Assembly: GCF_040256395.1 (NCBI RefSeq)
Contig: NZ_CP158299.1
Location: forward strand, 252,501-316,500
From: Deinococcus sonorensis KR-87
Lineage (GTDB): Bacteria > Deinococcota > Deinococci > Deinococcales > Deinococcaceae
Reading direction: 5' to 3'
DNA: 64,000 bases
A model generated the notes under the pieces. It made no database searches, had not been told where the DNA came from, and worked only from the letters and a program-made list of their open reading frames with translations. The first letter of the stretch is position 1; each line of letters begins with the position of its first letter. Of the stretch, positions 57,067 to 64,000 are shown piece after piece. Both the position numbers and the translations under genes were made by a program.

Positions 57067-57972
57067 TTACTCGCCGTTCAGCTTGAACTGGGCGACCGGA
57101 ATCTGGAATCCCGCGTCCAGCGAGCGCACGCGGGCCAGGTCGGTCCGCTGCTCCAGCGCGCCGGTGGCGCGGGCCCGGACGGTGGTGCCGTTCTTGCTGT
57201 CCACGCTCACGGCGTTGCCCACCACATAGGCCACGTTCTTGCGGTCGTCGTAGTAGATGGCGTCGCCGGTGGTGGTGATGGTGCCCTGGGTGAGCTTCAC
57301 CTTCCCGCTGACGTACAGCAGCTTGCCCTTGGTCAGGATGCGCGCCTCGCTGCCCACCACGTTCAGTTCCTTCTGCTTGCCACTGGCGGCACGGCTGAGC
57401 GTGGGGTTGCCGGTCAGCACGCCCAGCTCCTTGCCCTCATCGAAGACCACCTTGTCGGCGTGGCCGGTCTGGCTGCCGCTCTTGAGCTGCACGTCGCCGG
57501 TGCTGGTGCTCACGTTGTTGTCCACGTCCAGGCTCATCTGGCTGGCCCCGATGTTCACCACGTCGTCGCCCTGCTTCTCCGGCGTGAACACCGCGCTCGG
57601 CTGCCCGGTCAGCACGCCCTGACCGCTGGCCTCGCTGTAACTCAGCTGGGCGCCGCGCGCCGTCAGGCGGCCACGGGTCACCGTCACGCCCCCGGCGAAG
57701 TCGGCGCTGCGCTTGCCCTCGGCGCTGCTCATGCTGGTGCCGGCCGGCGCCTTGAGCACCGCGCGCGGCGCGCTGATGCTCACGGTGTTCACGGTGGCCT
57801 TGACGGCCGCGCCGTTCTTGCCGCTGTAGCTGTAGGGGCCGTTGCGCAGGTCACCCTGGAACTGTGCGGCGCTGTCGAAATGCAGCACGCGGGTGGTGGC
57901 CGCCGCGGCCAGGGTGGTGCCGAGCAGGACCGAACCCAGCAGGGCGAGGCGGTTCAGGGAAAGTGTGTTCAT
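57067..57972 (-). CDS. OstA/LptA-like periplasmic protein
   Basis: A 301-aa protein with signal peptide (RLALLGSVLLGTTLAAAA) and repeated OstA-like strands (LTARGAQLSYSEASGQGVLT; DVQLKSGSQTGHADKVVFDE; TTTGDAIYYDDRKNVAYVVG). Length and repeat rhythm fit a multi-repeat LptA bridge. It is followed by the second OstA-like gene after 44 bp and lies 87 bp after the LptC-like gene. Confidence 0.8.
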   Translation of the reverse strand: MNTLSLNRLALLGSVLLGTTLAAAATTRVLHFDSAAQFQGDLRNGPYSYSGKNGAAVKATVNTVSISAPRAVLKAPAGTSMSSAEGKRSADFAGGVTVTRGRLTARGAQLSYSEASGQGVLTGQPSAVFTPEKQGDDVVNIGASQMSLDVDNNVSTSTGDVQLKSGSQTGHADKVVFDEGKELGVLTGNPTLSRAASGKQKELNVVGSEARILTKGKLLYVSGKVKLTQGTITTTGDAIYYDDRKNVAYVVGNAVSVDSKNGTTVRARATGALEQRTDLARVRSLDAGFQIPVAQFKLNGE

Positions 57973-58059
57973 GGAAACCTCCGGTGAGCCCGATTCTGCC
58001 TGCGCTGCCTGACAGCAGCGTGACGGACCGGCTCATGTGGCTGGGAGAAATGGACGCGG

Positions 58060-58680
58060 TCAGGGCGCCTTTCTGGGAATGGCCTTGCCGTTCAGGCATT
58101 CAGCGGTGGGGGTGGAGTAGACCTCGCCGCCCTCGCGCTGACTGCCGCTGGTGTTGCTCAGGTCAAAGTTGGCCGACATGTCGTCGTACTCCAGCCGGAG
58201 GCTGGGCGAATCCACTTTGACGTAGGGGCCGAAGAAGCCGCCCTGCTGGTTGATCATCACCTGCTTGCTGCCCACCGAGCGCATATCAAGCGAGATGCAG
58301 TCGGCCACCACATACAGCCGCGCCTGACTGGTCCGCAGGTTGCTGTCCTTGTCGATGATCAGCTGGCTGGCGCTCAGGGTCAGGTCGGTGCGCTCGGTGC
58401 CGTCGGGGTCCTGCACCACCCGCTGGCCCTGCCCCAGCCGGTCCAGGGTGTTCTCGTCCAGCTCCGGGTTCACCCGCACCTGTCCGGCCTCGAAACGCCA
58501 GACGGCCTTGGGGTCCTGGGCCGGGTACAGGCTCAGGCGCACATGCTGCAGCGTCACGCCGGAGCGACCCAACTCGGCGCCGGCGGGCAGCAGCGAGAAC
58601 ACCAGCCCGAAGGCCAGGATGGCTGCAAGGAGAACCGCACTGACCCGGAGCATGCGGGCATGATAGCGGCGGCGGTTCAT
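58060..58680 (-). CDS. LptC-like membrane-anchored protein
   Basis: A 206-aa protein with one N-terminal helix (VSAVLLAAILAFGLVFSLLP) and a beta-rich domain (LTLSASQLIIDKDSNLRTSQ; VDSPSLRLEYDDMSANFDL) of the LptC/OstA type. LptC hands lipid from the inner-membrane transporter to LptA. Its place upstream of two OstA-like genes supports a shared pathway. An internal Met at 58653 is an alternative start. Confidence 0.68.
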   Translation of the reverse strand: MNRRRYHARMLRVSAVLLAAILAFGLVFSLLPAGAELGRSGVTLQHVRLSLYPAQDPKAVWRFEAGQVRVNPELDENTLDRLGQGQRVVQDPDGTERTDLTLSASQLIIDKDSNLRTSQARLYVVADCISLDMRSVGSKQVMINQQGGFFGPYVKVDSPSLRLEYDDMSANFDLSNTSGSQREGGEVYSTPTAECLNGKAIPRKAP

Positions 58681-58726
58681 GAGAGTGCTGAAGTTTTCGG
58701 CGTCGGGACTCTGTTAGCCTGCCGGC

Positions 58727-59491
58727 ATGATCGACAGCCACTGCCACCTGGATTACATCGAGGACGCCGAGGCGGCGCTGGGCGAGCAGGGATTGACCGG
58801 CGCCGTTTGCATCGGGGCCAGCCCGGACCACGCCCGGAACGCCGTGGCGCTGGCGGCCCGCCATCCGCAGGTGTGGGCCACCGTGGGGCTGCACCCCACC
58901 GACGCCGCCGAGCACGACTCACGCGAGGCTCGCACCGCCATCGAGCAGCTGAGCCTGGAGCCGCAGGTGGTGGGCATCGGGGAGTCGGGGCTGGACGACT
59001 ACTGGGCGCAGGACCAGCGCGCCGCCCAGCAGGCCAGCTTCGAGTGGCAGCTGGACCTCGCCCGGCGGCGCGGCCTGCCGCTGGTGATTCACACCCGCGA
59101 CCGGGACGGCCAGGATTCGGCGCACCAGGGCGTCATCCAGACCCTTCGCAGCCAGGGGTCCGGGGTCGCGGCCATCCTGCACTGCTTCAGCGGTCACAGC
59201 GGCCTGCTGGCCTGCGGGCTGGAGCGCGGCGACTACTTCGGGTTCGCGGGCAACCTGACCTACAAGACGGCCCAGCCGATCCGCGACGCCGCCCTGCAGG
59301 TGCCGCTGGACCGGCTGCTGGTGGAAACCGACGCCCCGTTCCTGGCGCCGGTGCCGAAGCGTGGCCGTCCCAACCGCCCCGGCTACGTGCGCTACACCCT
59401 GGCGTTTCTGGCGGAGTTGCGGGGGATGAGTGAGGCCGAGCTGGAACGCATCACCGACGAGAATGCCCGGCGAGTCTACCGGCTGGCGTAG
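58727..59491 (+). CDS. tatD: TatD-family metal-dependent DNase
   Basis: A 254-aa TIM-barrel nuclease. [44 protein letters not shown] and [12 protein letters not shown] are the standard metal-site blocks. TAGCCT lies 6 nt before the ATG. It is divergent from the LptC-like gene. Confidence 0.95.
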   Translation: MIDSHCHLDYIEDAEAALGEQGLTGAVCIGASPDHARNAVALAARHPQVWATVGLHPTDAAEHDSREARTAIEQLSLEPQVVGIGESGLDDYWAQDQRAAQQASFEWQLDLARRRGLPLVIHTRDRDGQDSAHQGVIQTLRSQGSGVAAILHCFSGHSGLLACGLERGDYFGFAGNLTYKTAQPIRDAALQVPLDRLLVETDAPFLAPVPKRGRPNRPGYVRYTLAFLAELRGMSEAELERITDENARRVYRLA

Positions 59492-59506
59492 GCCCGACAG
59501 AACAGG

Positions 59507-59534
59507 GGCGGAGGGCGATGGTATGCCCTCCGCC
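59507..59534. terminator. Bidirectional hairpin
   Basis: GGCGGAGGGC (59507-59516) pairs perfectly with GCCCTCCGCC (59525-59534). It lies between the convergent tatD and RND genes. Confidence 0.65.
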
Positions 59535-59551
59535 CTCCGCTTCTGCCCGGC

Positions 59552-62500
59552 TCAGTCGCTGGCTGGCACCAGACCGTCTGGCCCTCTGCCCTCCTGCGAC
59601 TCCTTGCGCCGCCTGCCGCTACGGGTGCGCTCGAAGCGGTAGAACACGCTCGGCACCACGTAGAAGGTCAGCAGGGTGCTGGTCACCACGCCGCCCAGAA
59701 TCACGATGCCCAGGCCGCGCCGGAACTCGGCGCCCTCGCCGTGCCCGAACACCAGCGGAATACTGATCACCAGCACGGTCAGGGTGGTCATCAGGATCGG
59801 GCGAAAGCGCAACTGGGCGGCCTCGATCAGCGCCTCGCGGATCGGGAGCGTCTGCATCCGCTCGGTCACGAACTCCAGGTACAGGATGCTGTTCTTGGTG
59901 GCCAGTCCCAGCAGGATCACCATGCCCAGAATCGTGATGACGTCCAGGCTGGTATGGAAGGCATACAGCGCCCACACCGCGCCCACGATGGCCAGCGGCA
60001 CCGGCAGCAGCAGGTAGAACGGATAGCGGAAGCTGTTGAACTGCGAGCCCAGTACCAAATAGGTGAGCAGCACCGCCAGGATCAGCACGATCGGGCCGTA
60101 GAACAGCAGGTCGCCGGTCAGGCCCGCTGACCCGAAAGCGCTGGCGTTGCCCAGGTTGACTCCGTTCTCCAGCAACCCGGCCGCCTTGACCCGGTCCAGC
60201 AGCGTCTTCTGATACGCGAACGGGCTGGGCGCGCCCGGCTTCAGGTTGATGTCCAGGGTCGCGGTGTAGGCCTTGTTGTAGCGGTTGAGGGTGGCCGGCG
60301 CCTGCTGAAGCCGGAAGCTGCCCAGGCTGCTGAGCGGCAGGTTGGCGCCCAGCGCCTGCGAGTAGACCGTCTGCGACAGCAGGTCCTGGGCGGTGGCGAG
60401 CTGCGCCGGGTCCGCCTTCACCACGATGTCGACGCTGTTGTCGCCGTCGCGCAGGGTGCCGGCGGTGGTGCCCTCGTTGTAGCTGCGCAGAGCGCTCGCC
60501 AGGTCCGAGGTGGTCAGGCCGCTGCCGGCCAGCCGCGAGGGGTCCGGAATGAAGTTGCGCTCCTGGCGCGTCTCGGAAAGGCTGCTCTTGAGGGTGGCCA
60601 GCTGCGGGTCCTGCGAGAGCAGCGCCACCACCTCACGGTTGCGCTGCACCAGCAGGCTCTGGCTGGGCGCGGTGAGCGCGAGGCTGATGTCGGCGCTGCC
60701 GCCCGGGCCCTGCTGCTGGGCCGCCACCACCAGGTTGCTGCCCGGCGCCCCGGCCACCAGCGGGCTCAACTGGCTGCGGTAGCGGTCCACCAGCGCGTCC
60801 ACGCCGGCCCGCTGGTCCTTGGGAATCAGGGTCACGTTGAGTGTGCTGCTCTGGGCCGACACGCTAGTGGACACCAGCTTCACTTCCGGCTGCCGCAGCA
60901 GCTGCGCTTCCAGCAGCCGGGTGCGGCGGTCGGTTTCGGTCAGGCTGGTGCCGGGGGGCAGCGTCAGCGACACGCTCAGGGCGCTGTTGTCGGATTTGGG
61001 CGTGAAGGCGAAGCCCACCCCGCGCAGCGGCACCGCGATGCTGACCAGAAACAGCAGGCCCAGCCCGATCACCAGCAGGTTGCGCGGCAGCGCCCAGGCG
61101 ACCGAGCGGGCGTAGGCGCTCGACAGGCGTTCCACTGCGCGGTTGGTGATGCCGTGCAGGGTACCGGTGATGGCCTCCAGCAGGCCCAGCAGCACCTGCA
61201 GCAGGTAACGCACCATAGCCAGCACCAGCGGGTACAGCACAGCAGCCACGAACACCAGCGGTCCCGTCTGCCGGCTCAGGACGGCCAGGAGGCCCAGGTA
61301 CAGCGCCAGCCCCAGCAGGCCCCAGGGCCGGTAGAAGTTGCGCAGCGCCCAGCGCAGGATGGCCGGGAAGCGGCCCAGCACTCCGCCGAACTCGCGCCAG
61401 CCGATCGGCTCCGGGTCGGCGGTGTAGGCCATGCGGACGGTCAGGAACAGCAGCGACTCCAGCCAGCTCAGCGTGATGGCGGCGGCCAGCCCCAGCCCGA
61501 ACTGCCGGAAGAACTGCCCCAGGATGCCCGGCATGAAGCTCAGCGGAATCAGCACCGCCAGCAGCGAGAGGCTGGCCGCCGTGACCGCGCTGAACACCTC
61601 CGAGCCGCCCAGCAGCACGCTGCGCACCAGCCCGTGCCCCTCATTGCGGTAACGCTGCACGTTCTCGGCCACCACGATGCTGTCGTCCACCACGATGCCG
61701 ATGGCCACGATGATCGCCAGCAGCGAGATGATGTTGAGCGTGAAGCCGAATAGCCCGTAGATCAGCGGGGCGGCGCTCACCGAGATGGGAATGGCCAGAA
61801 TCACCGCGAACACGGTGTTCAGCCAACCCAGGAACAGCAGCACCACCAGCGCCACCGCCAGAATGCCGATCAGGAATTCGCGGAAGGTGTCGTTCACGGT
61901 GGCGCGGGTCACGCGGGTGGTGTCCTGGGCGGCCAGCAGCTGGTAGCCCTGCGGCAGCGGCACCTTCTGTGCTGCGGCCCGCACGTTGTCGGCCACCGAG
62001 ACCGAGTTGCTGCCCGACGCCTTGCGGATCTGCAGCAGCACCGCCGGCTGCCCGTTCAGGCGCGCGTAGCCGCTGGGCGCGGCGCTGGTGTCGCGCACGT
62101 CCGCCACGTCCGAGACCTGGGTGCCGCTGGCCGGGTCCACCAGAATCTGCTCCACGTCGCTAAGTTTGGTGGGGGTGCTGCGGGTGGAGAAGCCGATGTC
62201 GTTGCCGTTCTGCTGCAGGCTGCCGGCCGGCAGGTCCAGCGCCGAGGCCTGAATCGCCTGAATCACCCGCGCCGGGCTGAGGTTCAGGCGCTGCAGCTGC
62301 TGCGGGTTGAGCAGCACCTGAATCTGGCGCTCCGGACCGCCGCTGGTGCTCACGTCGGCCACCCCAGACACCCGCTCCAGCAGCGGCACCAGCGTGTCGT
62401 CGGCGTACGCGCGCACGCTGCTGAGCGGCTGCGCCCCGCCCAGCAGTGCCAGCGTGATGATCGGCTGGGCGTTCGGGTCGAACTTCTGCACCACCGGCGC

Positions 62501-62911
62501 GTCGGCCCCGCTCGGCAGCGTGCCGCGGATGCCGGCCACCGCCTGACTCACCGCGTTGGCCGCGCTGTCGATGTCGGTGCCGTTCTGGTAGGTGATGATC
62601 ACGGCGCTGCGGCCACTCACGCTGGTGCTACTGATGTCCGACACGCCGCTGAGGGTGCTGACCGCGTCCTCAATCTTGCGGCTCACCTCGCGGTCCACCT
62701 GATCCGGGGTGGCGCCGCTGTACGGCGTCGAGATGGCCAGCACCGGCACCTCGAAGTTGGGCAGCAGGTCCACGCCCAGCCGGAACACGCTCACCAGCCC
62801 CAGCAGCACCACCGCCACGAAGACGCCGATGGAGAAGACGTACTGACGCACGCTGAAGGTGATGGCCGGGTTGAGGCGCGGTTCGTGCGCGGTGGAAAGG
62901 GGCTTGCTCAT
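59552..62911 (-). CDS. RND-family efflux transporter
   Basis: A 1,119-aa proton-driven multidrug or hydrophobe exporter. It has TM1 ([20 protein letters not shown]), two porter domains, TM4 with [18 protein letters not shown] (the conserved Asp pair), and a C-terminal TM bundle ending in [20 protein letters not shown]. Between the two halves is an extra hydrophobic stretch ([40 protein letters not shown]) not found in E. coli AcrB. AGGAGG 7 nt before the ATG overlaps the upstream stop, so it is coupled to the fusion-protein gene. Confidence 0.93.
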   Translation of the reverse strand: MSKPLSTAHEPRLNPAITFSVRQYVFSIGVFVAVVLLGLVSVFRLGVDLLPNFEVPVLAISTPYSGATPDQVDREVSRKIEDAVSTLSGVSDISSTSVSGRSAVIITYQNGTDIDSAANAVSQAVAGIRGTLPSGADAPVVQKFDPNAQPIITLALLGGAQPLSSVRAYADDTLVPLLERVSGVADVSTSGGPERQIQVLLNPQQLQRLNLSPARVIQAIQASALDLPAGSLQQNGNDIGFSTRSTPTKLSDVEQILVDPASGTQVSDVADVRDTSAAPSGYARLNGQPAVLLQIRKASGSNSVSVADNVRAAAQKVPLPQGYQLLAAQDTTRVTRATVNDTFREFLIGILAVALVVLLFLGWLNTVFAVILAIPISVSAAPLIYGLFGFTLNIISLLAIIVAIGIVVDDSIVVAENVQRYRNEGHGLVRSVLLGGSEVFSAVTAASLSLLAVLIPLSFMPGILGQFFRQFGLGLAAAITLSWLESLLFLTVRMAYTADPEPIGWREFGGVLGRFPAILRWALRNFYRPWGLLGLALYLGLLAVLSRQTGPLVFVAAVLYPLVLAMVRYLLQVLLGLLEAITGTLHGITNRAVERLSSAYARSVAWALPRNLLVIGLGLLFLVSIAVPLRGVGFAFTPKSDNSALSVSLTLPPGTSLTETDRRTRLLEAQLLRQPEVKLVSTSVSAQSSTLNVTLIPKDQRAGVDALVDRYRSQLSPLVAGAPGSNLVVAAQQQGPGGSADISLALTAPSQSLLVQRNREVVALLSQDPQLATLKSSLSETRQERNFIPDPSRLAGSGLTTSDLASALRSYNEGTTAGTLRDGDNSVDIVVKADPAQLATAQDLLSQTVYSQALGANLPLSSLGSFRLQQAPATLNRYNKAYTATLDINLKPGAPSPFAYQKTLLDRVKAAGLLENGVNLGNASAFGSAGLTGDLLFYGPIVLILAVLLTYLVLGSQFNSFRYPFYLLLPVPLAIVGAVWALYAFHTSLDVITILGMVILLGLATKNSILYLEFVTERMQTLPIREALIEAAQLRFRPILMTTLTVLVISIPLVFGHGEGAEFRRGLGIVILGGVVTSTLLTFYVVPSVFYRFERTRSGRRRKESQEGRGPDGLVPASD

Positions 62912-62921
62912 CTCACGCCTC

Positions 62922-64000
62922 CTACTGCCCGGCCCGCACGCTGGCGCCGTCGGCCAGGCTGGGCGGCACCGGGCTGATCACCTGGGCGCCGGCCGTCAGC
63001 CCGCTCACCACCGCCTGCCCCTGAGACTCGGCCACCACCGTGACCGGCCGACGGCGGGCCACGCCGTCCTGCAGCACGTACACGGTGTTGGCTCCGGTGT
63101 CGTTCTGAATGGCGGTGGTGGGCACCAGCAGGCCGCCGCCCAGCCTCAGGCGGTAGCGCACCTGCACCGTGCCGCCCACCGGGAGGCTCGGCTGCCCGTC
63201 CAGCCGCACCCGGATCGGCACCAGCCGGTCGCTGCCGGCCACCTGCTCGCCCTCCCCTACCCGTCCGGTCAGCTTCTGGGCGCCGTAGCTGAGGTTGACG
63301 GCCGTGCCGGCGGGCAGCGCGGAGGCGTCGGCCGGGGACACCCCGAACTCCACTTTCAGGCTGCCCGGGTCCACCAGCCGGAAGGCGGTGCCGCCCGCCT
63401 GCAGGTACTCGCCCACCCCCACCGGCAGATCCGCCACCACCCCGGCGAAGGGGGCCCGGATCTGGGCGTGGCTGAGGTTCTGCTCGGCCTGCCGCACGCT
63501 CACCTCGGCGCTCGCCAGCTGGTTCTGCAGCAGCGCCGCACTGCCGGACCCGCTCTGGCCGTTCTGGCGCAGGGCGTTCTGCGCCCGCACCAGATCCGCC
63601 TGCGCCTGCGACAGCTGCGCCTCGCTGGCGGTCACGTCCGCGCGCGAGATGCCGCCCAGCGCCAGCAGTTCCCGGTTGGACCGGGCCGTCTGGCTGGCCT
63701 TGTCGTAGCTGGCCTGCGCCGCCTGCACGGCCGCGCGCAGCTGCGCCACGTCCTGGCCGGTGGTGCGGGTGCCCTGCTGCAGGTTGATGCGGGCGCTCTG
63801 GGCCTGCAGCCGGGCGCTCTCCAGGCTCTGGCGCAGGTCGGTGTCGTCCAGCTGCACGATCAGCTGCCCGGCGGTCACGGTGTCGCCCTCGCGCACCAGC
63901 AGCCGCTGCACCACGCCGCCGGTGCGGGCCGCCACCTTGCTGTCGCGGTCGGCCGTCACGGTGCCGCTCACGCTGCGCTCCACCGACAGCGGTCTGGACG
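62922..64000 (-). CDS. RND membrane-fusion protein, 5' end missing
   Basis: A HlyD/AcrA-type periplasmic adaptor whose N-terminus lies beyond the right edge. The visible part has the lipoyl half ([40 protein letters not shown]), a coiled-coil hairpin (about 55-165, Gln/Ala-rich), the second lipoyl half ([20 protein letters not shown]) and a beta-barrel ending in [10 protein letters not shown]. It forms an operon with the RND pump. Confidence 0.92.
   Translation of the reverse strand, partial: SRPLSVERSVSGTVTADRDSKVAARTGGVVQRLLVREGDTVTAGQLIVQLDDTDLRQSLESARLQAQSARINLQQGTRTTGQDVAQLRAAVQAAQASYDKASQTARSNRELLALGGISRADVTASEAQLSQAQADLVRAQNALRQNGQSGSGSAALLQNQLASAEVSVRQAEQNLSHAQIRAPFAGVVADLPVGVGEYLQAGGTAFRLVDPGSLKVEFGVSPADASALPAGTAVNLSYGAQKLTGRVGEGEQVAGSDRLVPIRVRLDGQPSLPVGGTVQVRYRLRLGGGLLVPTTAIQNDTGANTVYVLQDGVARRRPVTVVAESQGQAVVSGLTAGAQVISPVPPSLADGASVRAGQ

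Overview
The window is GC-rich chromosomal DNA from a Deinococcus-type bacterium; the species cannot be named from sequence alone. The evidence is the gene set (Deinococcus-style Mug glycosylase, YcaQ-like and AlkA-type glycosylases, MoCo sulfite-oxidase-like enzyme, OstA/LptC-like envelope proteins) and a start signal seen at many genes: a TANNNT -10 box lying 5-8 nt before an ATG or GTG. That spacing fits the leaderless mRNAs known from Deinococcus.

Backbone, 1-14.6 kb: the end of a C39-like/TPR protein, a DEAD-box helicase, a deaminase, plsC, hemL with a CoA-binding protein, an isochorismatase-fold protein that has lost its catalytic triad, lysA, mug, a sulfite-oxidase-like gene, a ParB-like protein, an ABC substrate-binding protein, fni, a YcaQ-like glycosylase, initiator tRNA, ffh and tRNA-Lys(TTT).

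Mobile region, 14,548-33,745: an integrated element of about 19.2 kb sits in tRNA-Lys. It is bounded by perfect 46-bp direct repeats of the tRNA 3' end, with matching GTCACAAC arm-type repeats next to both ends. It holds a frameshifted tyrosine integrase, a small XRE repressor facing a region with three similar operator-like words, three divergent lipoproteins, and a leftward operon of 13 tightly coupled genes: a short excisionase-like HTH gene, a 55-aa gene, a CHC2/Toprim-like primase (frameshifted at a C6 run), a RepA/RecA-like ATPase, a TubC_N-like protein and seven or eight small unknowns. No capsid, terminase or conjugation gene is visible, so it resembles a satellite or integrative replicon. 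Near its left end lie three TA-bounded transposons in an unbroken row: one carries a membrane/beta-propeller cargo gene and no transposase, and two are IS630-type insertion sequences. Near its right end are an AT-rich zinc-finger gene behind a palindrome and an IS5/IS427-type element carrying an extra 66-aa gene.

Backbone, 33.7-64 kb: a GH2 glycosidase broken by a frameshift; tRNA-Ile; dgt; an operon of a membrane TPR protein, a DUF104 protein, rsmI and pfkA; rlmH; mscL; a PDZ/radical-SAM/DUF512 protein; a CDP-alcohol phosphatidyltransferase; a Nudix-SDR-AlkA set; an HD hydrolase; trxB; tRNA-Leu; tmRNA; a GHL10-type hydrolase; a lipoprotein GH16 beta-glucanase with carbohydrate-binding modules (frameshifted) divergent from a LacI regulator with matching operators; AIM24; an LptC/OstA/OstA-like envelope cluster; tatD; and an RND efflux pump with its membrane-fusion protein running off the end.

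Four non-transposase genes (integrase, primase, GH2, GH16) have single frame breaks, some in homopolymers. Base-calling errors must be excluded before calling them pseudogenes.
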